Positions 1 to 8,320 of a DNA stretch of 64,000 bases are shown here, piece after piece. Both the position numbers and the translations under genes were made by a program. The stretch spans positions 1 to 64,000 of the forward strand of contig DAHWKJ010000049.1 of the NCBI GenBank assembly GCA_027343695.1, written 5' to 3'. Position 1 is the stretch's first letter. The number at the start of each line of letters is the position of its first letter. The DNA comes from Sulfobacillus sp. (GTDB taxonomy: Bacteria > Bacillota > Sulfobacillia > Sulfobacillales > Sulfobacillaceae). The notes beneath the pieces are model-generated. The model ran no database searches and was not told where the DNA came from. It saw only the letters and a list, made by a program, of their open reading frames with translations.

Positions 1-1
1 C

Positions 2-796
2 CACGCTATGGCTTTTCTAGTCGGCCCCAGCATCGGAGGCTGGCTGATTCAAGTGTTGACGGCACCTGTCGCTTTGCTGGCGGATGCCTTCTCGTTTTTG
101 GCATCTGCGGCTTCTTTGCACGGTATTCATCCCCCAGAGCCTCCGGTTTCGGACCGGCTCAACCGTAACGTTTGGGACGGAATGCGATTTATCCGGCGCT
201 CTCCAGTCTTGTTAAGTCTCTTGACCGTCCAATTAGTCCAGAGTCTCTTTCGCGCAACATTCATGACGGTGTACATTTTGTATGTGACGCGTCATCTCGG
301 TGTGACCCCCGCCGAGTGGGGGCTGATTTTAGGGCCGAGTTCAGTGTTTGCGCTTGTTGGCTCGTCGTTGACAAGCCGCATCACGCAAAAAATTGGGCTT
401 GGTCCCTCCGTCATTGTCGGCACCATCCTATTTTCTATGCCGCTTCTAGCAATCCCTGTGGTTCAGGGGCCACATGCGTTGGTGGTAGGCGTGCTTTTTG
501 TCGCAGAAGGACTGTCCGGTGCCGGGTCTATGATCCGCGGCATCGGCGTCGCCACCATTCAAGCGGCGGCCATCTCTGATTCCGTGCGAGCCCGCGTTAT
601 GGCGGCCTTCTCTATTGTGGGAGTGGGGATGACGCCTGTCGGGGCATTATTGGCTACCGTCCTCGCGTGGGGTTTCGGCGTGCCCGCAACGTTATGGGTT
701 GCCACGATCGGGATGAGCATGGCTTTCTTGGGCCTTCTCATCCCGGAAGTCGTGCGTTTGCGGAGTAGTGAAGCACTCGAAGTGGGTGCCGGGTAA
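2..796 (+). CDS. MFS transporter, C-terminal part (cut by window edge)
   Basis: The reading frame is open to the left edge, so the 5' end of the gene lies outside the window; about 262 residues are visible against roughly 400 for a full MFS carrier. The visible part has about seven hydrophobic helices, a basic loop after the first ones and the sequence GPSIGGWLI at the start, which fits the end of the first six-helix bundle of a drug or siderophore exporter of the MFS_3/EntS type. It would act as a proton-coupled exporter in the cytoplasmic membrane. The substrate cannot be told. The stop is followed by a weak hairpin near 810-830 (TCACCC/GGGGTGA) without a T-run. Confidence 0.8.
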   Translation, partial: HAMAFLVGPSIGGWLIQVLTAPVALLADAFSFLASAASLHGIHPPEPPVSDRLNRNVWDGMRFIRRSPVLLSLLTVQLVQSLFRATFMTVYILYVTRHLGVTPAEWGLILGPSSVFALVGSSLTSRITQKIGLGPSVIVGTILFSMPLLAIPVVQGPHALVVGVLFVAEGLSGAGSMIRGIGVATIQAAAISDSVRARVMAAFSIVGVGMTPVGALLATVLAWGFGVPATLWVATIGMSMAFLGLLIPEVVRLRSSEALEVGAG

Positions 797-875
797 TCCA
801 GAAGACAGGTTGAGATCACCCTTGGTAAGGGGTGACGGATTCGGGACAGTGACGGCCGCAACCACTGGGGGTCTC

Positions 876-905
876 GTCATACCCGCCCGTCCTAGGACAT
901 AGCAT
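876..905 (+). promoter_or_regulatory. Sigma-E-like sporulation promoter before ylbJ
   Basis: GTCATAC at 876-882 and CATAGCAT at 898-905 are separated by 15 bp. They resemble the mother-cell sigma-E consensus (ATA-containing -35 and CATAnnnT -10). The predicted start of transcription near 912 lies 13 bp before the ribosome site of the ylbJ homologue, a gene under sigma-E control in Bacillus subtilis. A 10-bp palindrome, GTCCTAGGAC (889-898), sits in the spacer. This is a pattern match by eye. Confidence 0.5.
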
Positions 906-934
906 GAAGGGAAGTCCCAGGGGTGAGGTGTCCA

Positions 935-2188
935 ATGGCAGAGCACGAACCAAATCGGATTGCCGTGGTGATGACGGGATTTACCATGTTGCTGCTGACG
1001 ATTGCCTTGATTGTCTTTTCGGAACATGGGTATCATGCGACGGTTGGGGCCTTAAAGCTCTTTTTCGAAGTCGTACTCCCGTCGTTACTCCCATTCTTTA
1101 TCTTGTCCGATATTTTGTTATCGACCGGGATGGTCCATTATTTGGGAGTGTATTTTGAGCCGTTGATGCGCCCCCTCTTCAATGTTCCCGGCGTGGGGTC
1201 CTTCGTGTTTACGATGGGACTGGCCGCGGGATATCCGATGGATGCTGTTTTGACGGCTAAATTTCGTAAACAAGGACTCTGCTCTAAGTACGAAGGCGAG
1301 CGACTCTTGGCGTTCTCTAATTCCGCAGATCCCTTATTTATTTACGGCGCGGTGGCGGTGGGGATGTTTGGACAACCGGCATTGGGCGCTATTCTCGCCA
1401 TGGCGCATTATGCGTCGGTACTCATGGTGGGGTTGACCTTCCGATTTTACGCGCGGAAAAAAGAGCCAAAGCATGGTGGGGAGCCGGGAATTGTCGTGCG
1501 CGGTATCCATAAAAGGGCATTAGAGGCGATGATGCGGGGACGACAAGAAGATGGCCGCCGATTCGGCAAAGTCGTTAATGAGGCCATCTCGGAGTCAATT
1601 GGGACGCTATTTATGATTATGAGCTTTATCGTATTGTTCGCGGTACTACTAAAAGTCTTGTCGGTCACCGGACTTTTAGCCGTTGTGTCGATGCCGTTTG
1701 CCGCGTTATTCCATGTGGTAGGACTATCGCCCCGGTTGGTACCCGCGGCCGTGAAAGGGTTTTTTGAAATTGATTTGGGGAGTGCGGCTGCAGCCCAAGC
1801 AGGGGCACCGATTTTGCAATCCTTAGTGGTAGTATCCGGGATTATTGCGTGGTCGGGCTTGTCGGTCCATGGTCAGGTCGCTTCCGTGTTGGCTGACACC
1901 GACATTTCAATGAAACCATACTTCGTGGCTCGAGCCTTGCACGCGGTTTATGCCGGGGTGATGACCATCGTATTCTTTCGGCCAGTTGAGGCTCTAGTGG
2001 GACAGGGGACATTCCCGGTTTTCAGCACGGCTGGGTATATGGGGCCCACTCTAGTCGGCCCCATGATGGGCGAGGCATTTCATTGGTCATTGCTTCTGGT
2101 TGGGGTGTCCATGATGGGATTAGCGCTCGGAGCCCTCAGTGTCGGGGCACTTCGGATCCTACGCCGTGGTTGGCTTTCCTGGCGGTAA
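935..2188 (+). CDS. ylbJ: Sporulation integral membrane protein YlbJ
   Basis: A 417-residue polytopic membrane protein with the two nucleoside-recognition (Gate) blocks typical of YlbJ. The motif LPSLLPFFILSDILL is near residue 45, a GYPMDA motif near 95 and a second Gate half after residue 215. YlbJ is needed for formation of heat-resistant spores in Bacillus and is thought to work in the mother cell; its transport substrate is unknown. I place the start at ATG 935 because GAGGTG (925-930) sits 4 bp upstream; a GTG at 923 is in frame but overlaps that site. Length is normal for the family. The gene is preceded by a sigma-E-like promoter and stands alone, followed by a small membrane protein. 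Confidence 0.85.
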   Translation: MAEHEPNRIAVVMTGFTMLLLTIALIVFSEHGYHATVGALKLFFEVVLPSLLPFFILSDILLSTGMVHYLGVYFEPLMRPLFNVPGVGSFVFTMGLAAGYPMDAVLTAKFRKQGLCSKYEGERLLAFSNSADPLFIYGAVAVGMFGQPALGAILAMAHYASVLMVGLTFRFYARKKEPKHGGEPGIVVRGIHKRALEAMMRGRQEDGRRFGKVVNEAISESIGTLFMIMSFIVLFAVLLKVLSVTGLLAVVSMPFAALFHVVGLSPRLVPAAVKGFFEIDLGSAAAAQAGAPILQSLVVVSGIIAWSGLSVHGQVASVLADTDISMKPYFVARALHAVYAGVMTIVFFRPVEALVGQGTFPVFSTAGYMGPTLVGPMMGEAFHWSLLLVGVSMMGLALGALSVGALRILRRGWLSWR

Positions 2189-2261
2189 GTGTGATGTTGC
2201 ATCCTGCCGCCGGGACGTTTGAGTCTGGAATTGCATAGCGTACGGCAAAGGGGGCCGTGCG

Positions 2262-2549
2262 ATGCAAGCGATGGGGTTGTTGTTTGGTACCGTAGCGCTG
2301 CTCGGGGTCGTTATCCGTGCGAGACAGATGGCATGGCCGTGGCGGGTATTTTTGCCACGGATTCTTGCTTTGGTCGGAGAACTTTTATACTTCGGACTCT
2401 TCCAAAGTCCGATCGCGGCTTTGGGCTTCGTGATTGGAGCGGTGTGGACGGTGACGACCTGGTTTCGCGAACGCCGGGCTAATATCGGGGGAGTTGTAGA
2501 ATTGATGGAACTTTTGGCTTGGGCCTGGATGGCATTGGCGCTCCACTGA
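2262..2549 (+). CDS. Small hypothetical membrane protein
   Basis: A 95-residue protein with three or four hydrophobic segments (about residues 3-18, 26-44, 47-63 and 77-94) and a short basic loop with WFRERR near residue 67. AAAGGGGG at 2247-2254 is a good ribosome site 7 bp before the ATG, and another in-frame ATG lies three codons later. I do not recognise the family. It lies 73 bp after ylbJ on the same strand and may share its transcript. Confidence 0.6.
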   Translation: MQAMGLLFGTVALLGVVIRARQMAWPWRVFLPRILALVGELLYFGLFQSPIAALGFVIGAVWTVTTWFRERRANIGGVVELMELLAWAWMALALH

Positions 2550-2616
2550 CCAATGTGTACTATAGAAGGGAGCTCTGTTGGCGGATAGGTCGGCATAGGG
2601 AAGAAGGGATTGCGCA

Positions 2617-3372
2617 ATGGTGGACTTGTTGCCATCGATCGGGTTGGCGATGAACTTGATCGAGTCCCCGGACAACCCATTGGTGATGCCAACCGACGTA
2701 TCGGTGGGAAGGCATATTGCACGCAGTTTAGAGGTACTGCGGCCTTTCTTAGCCGATCCCGACGCGGAGGGCCCCCGATTCCCCTATCATGTCTATGAGG
2801 ATGTATTGAGTCGCCCGGACCAGGCTTGGGTGCTACAAATGGGAATAGAGGTCTCTATTGCTGTCATTCTTCCCGGCGTCTTAGGGTCGGAATGGATCAA
2901 GACGGCCGGACACTTTCATCGTCCGGTTCAACGTCGTGAGTTGCCTGAATTGGTCGAGGTGGCCCATGGTCAAGGAACCATCATCTTGCAATTAATGCGA
3001 ACGCCGGATCGGGTTGCGGAAATCGTGACGCTAAGTGTGGCGCGTGGAGATTGGGTCGTCATCCCTCCGGGCTATGGCCATGTTAGCATCAATAGCGGGC
3101 CCAAACCCCTCATATTGACCCATGTTCGGAGTCGAGCGGTGCATCTGGAGTATGAGGAGATGGCCCGGCACCGCGGTGCCGGATATTGGTTCGGCCCTGA
3201 AGGGCACTGGATCAACAAGAGTTATGAAGAAGTGCCCGAACTGAAACAGTTCGTGGCGTCCCGTCTATACGCGAGACCCTTTGGGAATGAAAGTGTGTAT
3301 CGTGCCATTCGACGTCAACCGGAATATTTCAAGTTTCTGTGGGATGCCTCGGTGCCTGTTGTGAGACGCTGA
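2617..3372 (+). CDS. Cupin-type glucose-6-phosphate isomerase
   Basis: A 251-residue protein of the archaeal-type phosphoglucose isomerase family (PF06560), a metal-dependent cupin that interconverts glucose 6-phosphate and fructose 6-phosphate in the cytoplasm. The metal-binding signature is visible as KTAGHFH near residue 102, a Glu in the ELPELVEV stretch about eight residues later, and a second cupin motif PPGYGHVSIN near residue 150. The C-terminal 60 residues (FGPEGHWINKSYEEVPE onward) are an extension seen in bacterial members. The start is set by GAAGGGA at 2603-2609. This fold is unrelated to the classical PGI enzyme; it may be the only PGI or a second one. It is followed by a small membrane protein in the same direction. 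Confidence 0.8.
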   Translation: MVDLLPSIGLAMNLIESPDNPLVMPTDVSVGRHIARSLEVLRPFLADPDAEGPRFPYHVYEDVLSRPDQAWVLQMGIEVSIAVILPGVLGSEWIKTAGHFHRPVQRRELPELVEVAHGQGTIILQLMRTPDRVAEIVTLSVARGDWVVIPPGYGHVSINSGPKPLILTHVRSRAVHLEYEEMARHRGAGYWFGPEGHWINKSYEEVPELKQFVASRLYARPFGNESVYRAIRRQPEYFKFLWDASVPVVRR

Positions 3373-3421
3373 GTCACCAAGCGGGTGTCGTGAGAATTTG
3401 CTCTTAGAGGAGCCCTGGTCG

Positions 3422-3613
3422 ATGGTGATTGCAGGATGGATTTTTGGGATCATTATCATTGCGATTGGCGTGTGGTTGTGGCGGTACCCGAGTCGATATG
3501 GCAAAGGATTTGTCCAAGCCATCAGCTTGGTATTGTTTTTAGGGGGCATCTACGTGATTTGGGTTGCCTATATTTTAGCCGGACATAGCATTTTGAGACG
3601 CGCGATATTCTAG
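3422..3613 (+). CDS. Small two-helix membrane protein
   Basis: A 63-residue protein with two hydrophobic helices (about residues 2-19 and 34-54) joined by a short basic loop RYPSRYGKG. I place the start at ATG 3422 because AGAGGAG (3406-3412) lies 9 bp before it; a TTG at 3398 is in frame but has no ribosome site. Function is unknown. It ends just before a hairpin shared with a convergent gene. Confidence 0.55.
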   Translation: MVIAGWIFGIIIIAIGVWLWRYPSRYGKGFVQAISLVLFLGGIYVIWVAYILAGHSILRRAIF

Positions 3614-3615
3614 CA

Positions 3616-3643
3616 AGCGGAGCGGGATAAATCCCGATCCGCT
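3616..3643. terminator. Hairpin between convergent genes
   Basis: AGCGGAGCGGGA (3616-3627) and TCCCGATCCGCT (3632-3643) form a 12-bp stem with one mismatch around a TAAA loop. It lies directly after the + strand membrane protein and overlaps the stop codon of the minus-strand gene, so it probably ends transcription from both sides. There is no clear T-run. Confidence 0.5.
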
Positions 3644-3980
3644 AGGGCACGAGGGCCAAATCGCGGGCGCGATGAGGATACAACCAGTTGGCTGGATTGG
3701 CCCGATCCGCCTCGACACAGATGACCACTCCTCCCGAGGCGACCACCTCGGTATATCGGCGCGCCATGGCACGTTCCATGCCAAGACGGCGGATGTGATG
3801 GAGAAGATCTAAAAATGGGTAACACGCCAGATCTCGCGACAGGGGACCATATACTAAAGCTTCCGAATTTCGGGTGTTGGGGTTAGCAATAATAACCGAC
3901 ACAGCAGCTCTACGTTTGACATCGGTCACGCACCGCATGAGGGCGTGCGGATCCTTAAACCATCCGAATGCGCGCGGCAT
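3642..3980 (-). CDS. Hypothetical protein, possible stress-protein 17M-like fold
   Basis: A 112-residue soluble protein. A very good ribosome site, AGGAGGTGA, lies 4 bp before the ATG at 3980, so the gene is probably expressed. The region around residues 85-95 (ASGGVVICVEAD) looks like the glycine-rich hinge of the general stress protein 17M/YflT fold, but the resemblance is faint and I do not assign a function. The gene converges on the small membrane protein at 3422 and ends inside a shared hairpin. Confidence 0.55.
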   Translation of the reverse strand: MPRAFGWFKDPHALMRCVTDVKRRAAVSVIIANPNTRNSEALVYGPLSRDLACYPFLDLLHHIRRLGMERAMARRYTEVVASGGVVICVEADRANPANWLYPHRARDLALVP

Positions 3981-4149
3981 TGGCTCACCTCCTGGCAGTA
4001 GTGTGCCCGCAGTGAAAAACTCCCATCATGGAAAATCTCGTCAAGGCGGTTAGGTTTTACCTCAAAGACTTTTTTCGGCCAGGGCGGTGCGTCGCGTGTA
4101 CAGGAAAAACAGCCCTGCGGGCCGGGATTCCGGGTCTCGGTGACGCCGC

Positions 4150-4260
4150 CGAAAATACAACCCCTGCCGCTTTCACGTTGCTTAAGCAACGACTTGCACG
4201 CCCTCTCAATGATTCCCGAGCCGACGAGAATCACCCCGCGTTGGTAGGCAAAGAATTCCT
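4150..4260 (-). pseudogene. Transposase C-terminal remnant (ISKra4-like)
   Basis: Within the otherwise gene-free stretch 3981-4449, the minus strand encodes VGSGIIERACKSLLKQR (about 4225 down to 4175). This fits the conserved SG-E-CK-L--R signature near the C-terminus of ISKra4-type DDE transposases. The frame around it is open for 122 codons, but the text on both sides does not look like a transposase and there is no ribosome site, so this is a short decayed fragment. No terminal repeats were seen. Confidence 0.4.
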
Positions 4261-4449
4261 GCGCTCCGGCATCCTGGGCTTGGTCTGGCGCCAAATCGGG
4301 TCGCGGTGGCCGAAGGGAACTCAGAGGTTCGGCCCTCCGTAATTTCGTGAACGATATAATGAAACCCTCGGCCTGAAAAAATTCATCATGCGATACCCTC
4401 TAACATCTTACGTCAAGTTGAGGTCTTCTCTATTGAAGGGGGAAACATC

Positions 4450-4959
4450 GTGCAGGATAGTGAAGATTGTCAAGACCTATGGATGGAGCACTGGATGAAT
4501 CTCTATGGCGACCGTCTCGTCCGCTACGCCTTTGTCATTACCAGAGATCCAGAACTGGCGCAAGACGTGGCACAAGAAAGCTTTCTCAAATTAATGCTGT
4601 TTCATCGTCGCCGCCCAGCCGAAACCGTATCCCCCGCGTGGCTCTTTAAGGTCGCTAGAAACCAGGCCTTCGACATGTTGAAACAAAATCCAGTGCCCGA
4701 CCCATCGACCCTCGCCCGATTTCGGGATGATGGGCCGATCTGGCTTCCCATCCTCTTGCGACAGATGCTATCTGAGCTTTCGGTGCTGGATCGGGAATGT
4801 CTTTGGCTCTTTTATTACGCGGATTGGCCCACGAAAGACATCGCGCACTACCTAAAAGTTTCGCCGGGCGCCGTACGCGGGCGACTGCTTCGGGCACGGC
4901 GCCGACTCCAACAACTATGGGAGGTGGATCAGGATGGGCACGAATTCCCCAAAGGATAA
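4450..4959 (+). CDS. ECF-type RNA polymerase sigma factor
   Basis: A 169-residue ECF sigma factor. Region 2 covers about residues 15-80 (YGDRLVRYAFVITRDPELAQDVAQE is the -10 recognition part, followed by AWLFKVARNQAFD). Region 4 covers about 108-160 (LSVLDRECLWLFYYADWPTKDIAHYL with the helix-turn-helix and RGRLLRARRRL). It directs RNA polymerase to a small stress or envelope regulon. The GTG start has AAGGGGGA just upstream. It overlaps by 26 bp the next gene, which encodes a membrane-anchored protein likely to act as its anti-sigma factor. TATAAT at 4355-4360 is a possible -10 element, but I see no matching -35. Confidence 0.88.
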   Translation: MQDSEDCQDLWMEHWMNLYGDRLVRYAFVITRDPELAQDVAQESFLKLMLFHRRRPAETVSPAWLFKVARNQAFDMLKQNPVPDPSTLARFRDDGPIWLPILLRQMLSELSVLDRECLWLFYYADWPTKDIAHYLKVSPGAVRGRLLRARRRLQQLWEVDQDGHEFPKG

Positions 4960-6301
4960 CGAGTTACGACAAGACTTTGAAAACCTAGAGATGCCATCGG
5001 ACGCCAATCTTTACTTTGACCGGACGCGTTGGAACCAGATTACGCAGCACCAACGACGGTCTTTGTTAGCCGGTCCCCATAAATTAGGCCGGTATGGATT
5101 TCTTGGTGCGGCGGCCATCTTAGCGGCGTCCCTGATCGGCACCCCCGTCGCTCTGAAAAGCTTGTCCCAAGCGCCGGTTACGCCGACGCATCCAAAGTCG
5201 ATTCCGTCTCGCATCTACCCGTGGCGCCGCCTCGGATTCGTCGACATGCATATGATATCGCCGACAGCAGGATGGGGTTTCGCCAGTTCGGGCACGACCG
5301 TCTATCGTTCGCTTAACGGGCCCGGTTACTGGAAGGCGATTGGCGCGACGGGTCTTTCTAAAACCGGCGATATTGTGATCAGTGTGCTTAATCTCCGTGA
5401 TGCGTTTTATGTCTCAATCCATAATTTCCCGTCCGCAGTGACCGTCGACCGCACCACCGATGGCGGTCGTCGTTGGTCGCATACCACCTTTCGCGTCCCC
5501 GAATATTTCGGAACCAAAAAATTATTTTCCGGCGCCCTAGCCACGGCTTGGCTGAATCCCTCGATAGGGGCAGTATTGCTGGATGGAGGCCCCCCACGTC
5601 CTGGGATAACCGGAGCGCGACTTTACATGAGCAATAACGGCGGTAAATCCTGGGCACTTCGGGCCCAAGCGGGGAAAACGCTACCGGGATACGGGCTCTT
5701 GTCCCTATCTCAAGGGCACCAAGTCTGGCTTCTGATTGGTAGCACTCTTTGGCATTCAGTGAACGCGGGGTCGAATTGGCATCGTGAGCGATTCGGTCAG
5801 GGAGCCGCCGTCTCCACACTGGGAGTCCCGGAGTTCAATGCGGGAGGGACTCATGGAGCCGTGGCAGTTCGCGTAGGCACCAAGATCATCGTGTACACCA
5901 CCCGTAACGGGGGTCTCAGTTGGCAGCCGACCACTCCTATTGCCACCTCTTCGCCCTTGACGCTCTTTCGGTTGAATCAAAAGGATCTGTGGCTCTGGGC
6001 TGTCTCGTATGCGCCGAGCAGCCATTCCAAAGAGGTGATCTGGTCCTCCATCAATGGGGGGCAAAGCTGGCACAACCAAGGCGTGCCGAGGGGTGTACCC
6101 GCCCATAATACGGCTTCGCAAGGCTTTGGCTCCTACCGATTCGTAAGTCCCCAGATCGGATTTTCCACGTGGTACCTTAATGGGCAAGCGTCTTATTATG
6201 AGTCCCAAGACGGCGGCAAAGTATGGACACCAGTGATCCCAAAGGCCCGTTTATCCAAAACACAGCTAGTCATGGTCAATGGTATTCTAATGGGTCCCTA
6301 A
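4934..6301 (+). CDS. Membrane-anchored Asp-box (BNR) repeat protein, putative anti-sigma partner
   Basis: A 455-residue protein with about 50 cytoplasmic residues, one membrane helix (about 53-72) and a large outside domain made of a beta-propeller-type repeat. Six Asp-box motifs can be read: TTDGGRRWSH, SNNGGKSWAL, SVNAGSNWHR, TRNGGLSWQP, SINGGQSWHN and SQDGGKVWTP. The coupling to the ECF sigma gene (26-bp overlap) and the topology suggest that it holds the sigma factor at the membrane and senses something outside. No ZAS zinc motif is seen in the N-terminal part, so anti-sigma function is inferred from context alone. A terminator follows. It could instead be an assembly factor of the Ycf48 kind. 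Confidence 0.75.
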   Translation: MGTNSPKDNELRQDFENLEMPSDANLYFDRTRWNQITQHQRRSLLAGPHKLGRYGFLGAAAILAASLIGTPVALKSLSQAPVTPTHPKSIPSRIYPWRRLGFVDMHMISPTAGWGFASSGTTVYRSLNGPGYWKAIGATGLSKTGDIVISVLNLRDAFYVSIHNFPSAVTVDRTTDGGRRWSHTTFRVPEYFGTKKLFSGALATAWLNPSIGAVLLDGGPPRPGITGARLYMSNNGGKSWALRAQAGKTLPGYGLLSLSQGHQVWLLIGSTLWHSVNAGSNWHRERFGQGAAVSTLGVPEFNAGGTHGAVAVRVGTKIIVYTTRNGGLSWQPTTPIATSSPLTLFRLNQKDLWLWAVSYAPSSHSKEVIWSSINGGQSWHNQGVPRGVPAHNTASQGFGSYRFVSPQIGFSTWYLNGQASYYESQDGGKVWTPVIPKARLSKTQLVMVNGILMGP

Positions 6302-6373
6302 CCGGGCAAGCCCAACCTGCCCAGTTGCCCCTGGGCCTTCAATACGTCGTGTCCGGAATCTACATCAAGGATC

Positions 6374-6404
6374 CCGCCCTTTCAGACCAGAGGGCGGCTT
6401 TTTT
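6374..6404 (+). terminator. Rho-independent terminator after the sigma/Asp-box operon
   Basis: CCGCCCT (6374-6380) and AGGGCGG (6391-6397) pair around a 10-base loop and are followed by CTTTTTT. It ends the operon started at 4450. The next 340 bp up to the transporter at 6749 hold no gene I can support. Confidence 0.85.
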
Positions 6405-6748
6405 ACACGATCCAGGCCAAATTATGCAGTAGATGAAGGCGTGTGCACGCAAACCACCAACTCGGCAATTCCGAGTCCCAAGCACAACACGGAGTCGCCC
6501 ACAGATCCTTTCCTCGCCAGCGGTTATTTTGTCCGCCAGGTCCTGAGTAGTACGCCCAATGTGCCATATTTGGCTCCGTCGATCTCCATCATTCGGCAAT
6601 CCCTGGAACCACCACTCTGATAACACCTCCTAGAGAATACTGGGGGTGTCGTAAATGAGGCGGATTATTCACGTTTCGTATAGATGATTTTAATATGCAA
6701 CAAACATGATAGGGTATTAGATACATTGTGGCATGGGGAGGATAGGTT

Positions 6749-8299
6749 ATGGTCTTGATTCTGGGGTTCGGGGCCTATACCGGGCTTTTAGTGTGGCTTG
6801 GACGGCGCCCTGGAGGCTCTGGGAGCAACGGGTTTCGCGATGGGAACCATCAAATTTCCCCTGCTGCCATCTTCTTTATGGTCACGGCGCTCTGGAGTTC
6901 ATCCTTAATTGTGGTGGAAATCGACACCGCCTACACCTCTGGACTCAGCGCCCTGTGGTATGGCGTGAGCGTGGCAATGATGTCGGTATTGGTGGCGCTC
7001 TTGATACCCTGGTTTCGGAGAAGACACTATGTGTCCAATAGTGCGCTCTTGGGATCCGCATTCGGTTCCACCGTGAAAAGGATTTCAGGCCTCGTGATTG
7101 GGGCCACGTTTCCGATTTTTGCGTTGTCAAACGCGTTGGCAGCGGGCGCGTTTCTTCACGTGGCATTAGGGTGGCCGCTATGGGTTAGTATGACGGCGAC
7201 CACGGCAGCCTTAATTCTTTACATTCAGTGTGCTGGGATTCTTTCGTTGGCACGGACTCAGGGTTTAAATTTTGCCATGGTAATGATCGGTCTAATGCTT
7301 GCCGGCGGCAAGCTTTTGACCATCGCCCACGCGCGTCCATCCACGGTACCGCCGGTATTTTGGCAATGGTTTGGAATCGGTCATGGACTGGTGTGGGTCT
7401 GGTTTGGGATGAACACCTTGAATGTGTTGGCCGCCCAAGCTGAGATTCAGGCGGTGGCATCGGCTAGGGATGTTGGTAAGGCCCAGCGTGCGGTTTGGTG
7501 GTCGACCGTTTTATTGCTAGTCATTATTGCGGGCAGTACTTGGATTGGGATAGAGACCCGGCTCATATTTGGCCATGCTAAGGTAGACGGGCTCATTGCG
7601 TTTGCTCACATCTTAAACCACAAGAGTCCCCTTTGGTTCACGACCATCGTGGGGATCGGAATTTGGGCACTGGCGCTCACGTGGTGTGGTCCGCTCCTGT
7701 TTTCTGGAGCCATTAGTTTAGGGGGCGACGTCTTAGCGCACAAGGAGGTCGTGCGTTGGACCCGGATTGCGCTCGTCATTGAGGGTATTGCGATGATCCT
7801 CTATGGACTATGGCGTCCGGAAGAAGTGGCTTGGTGGCGTGTTTTTGGATTAACGCTACGCAATGCGGCGGTGGTGGGTCCGACGCTGGCACTCTTCTTA
7901 TGGGAAGATCTGCCGAGTCCGGCTGTGGTGTCCTCGATGCTTGCAGGAATTGCTGTAGGGCTTGGTTTAAATGCCATGACCGGCTTTTCTGCAACGCATT
8001 TTGTTTGGAACGTGAATCCGATGTGGAGCGCGGCTACTACCACCTTTTTGGTCATTGCGGTGTGGCGGTTATGTCAAATGCGGCGCTGGGTGTCAGCGGC
8101 TTTAGGACTGGGTGGTTTTGGGATCCTTCTGGTTTGGCTCATTCGTGATACCGGAAAAATCCTCGGACCGGGCCTCTTAGGGGTCATGGTGTTGCTCTCG
8201 GGGCTATTGCTGATGGGGTACAGTTGGATTTTATCGCGAACCGCGATTCCAGGGGCAACGGAACGAGGTCTAGAACCATTAGAACAGGCGATGGATTAG
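6749..8299 (+). CDS. SSS-family (sodium:solute symporter-like) transporter
   Basis: A 516-residue protein with about 13 membrane helices. The N-terminal half has the pattern of the solute:sodium symporter family (YTGLLVWLGRR in helix 1, FFMVTALWSSSLIVVEIDTAY for the unwound helix region, then ISGLVIGATFPIFALSNALAAG). It would import a small organic solute with Na+ or H+. The substrate cannot be read from sequence. GGGGAGGA (6736-6743) sets the start. It lies 21 bp before an OsmC gene, and the three genes up to 9195 look like one operon. Confidence 0.7.
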   Translation: MVLILGFGAYTGLLVWLGRRPGGSGSNGFRDGNHQISPAAIFFMVTALWSSSLIVVEIDTAYTSGLSALWYGVSVAMMSVLVALLIPWFRRRHYVSNSALLGSAFGSTVKRISGLVIGATFPIFALSNALAAGAFLHVALGWPLWVSMTATTAALILYIQCAGILSLARTQGLNFAMVMIGLMLAGGKLLTIAHARPSTVPPVFWQWFGIGHGLVWVWFGMNTLNVLAAQAEIQAVASARDVGKAQRAVWWSTVLLLVIIAGSTWIGIETRLIFGHAKVDGLIAFAHILNHKSPLWFTTIVGIGIWALALTWCGPLLFSGAISLGGDVLAHKEVVRWTRIALVIEGIAMILYGLWRPEEVAWWRVFGLTLRNAAVVGPTLALFLWEDLPSPAVVSSMLAGIAVGLGLNAMTGFSATHFVWNVNPMWSAATTTFLVIAVWRLCQMRRWVSAALGLGGFGILLVWLIRDTGKILGPGLLGVMVLLSGLLLMGYSWILSRTAIPGATERGLEPLEQAMD

Positions 8300-8320
8300 A
8301 ACGACGAGGAGGTCGGTGAT

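Noticed and set aside
4028-4342. 104-codon + strand ORF in the gap before the first ECF gene
   Set aside because: No ribosome site and no protein-like pattern; the transposase-like signature is on the other strand.
6360-6626. 88-codon minus-strand ORF after the Asp-box gene
   Set aside because: It runs through the terminator at 6374-6404, and its peptide has no domain pattern; only an AGGAGGT upstream spoke for it.
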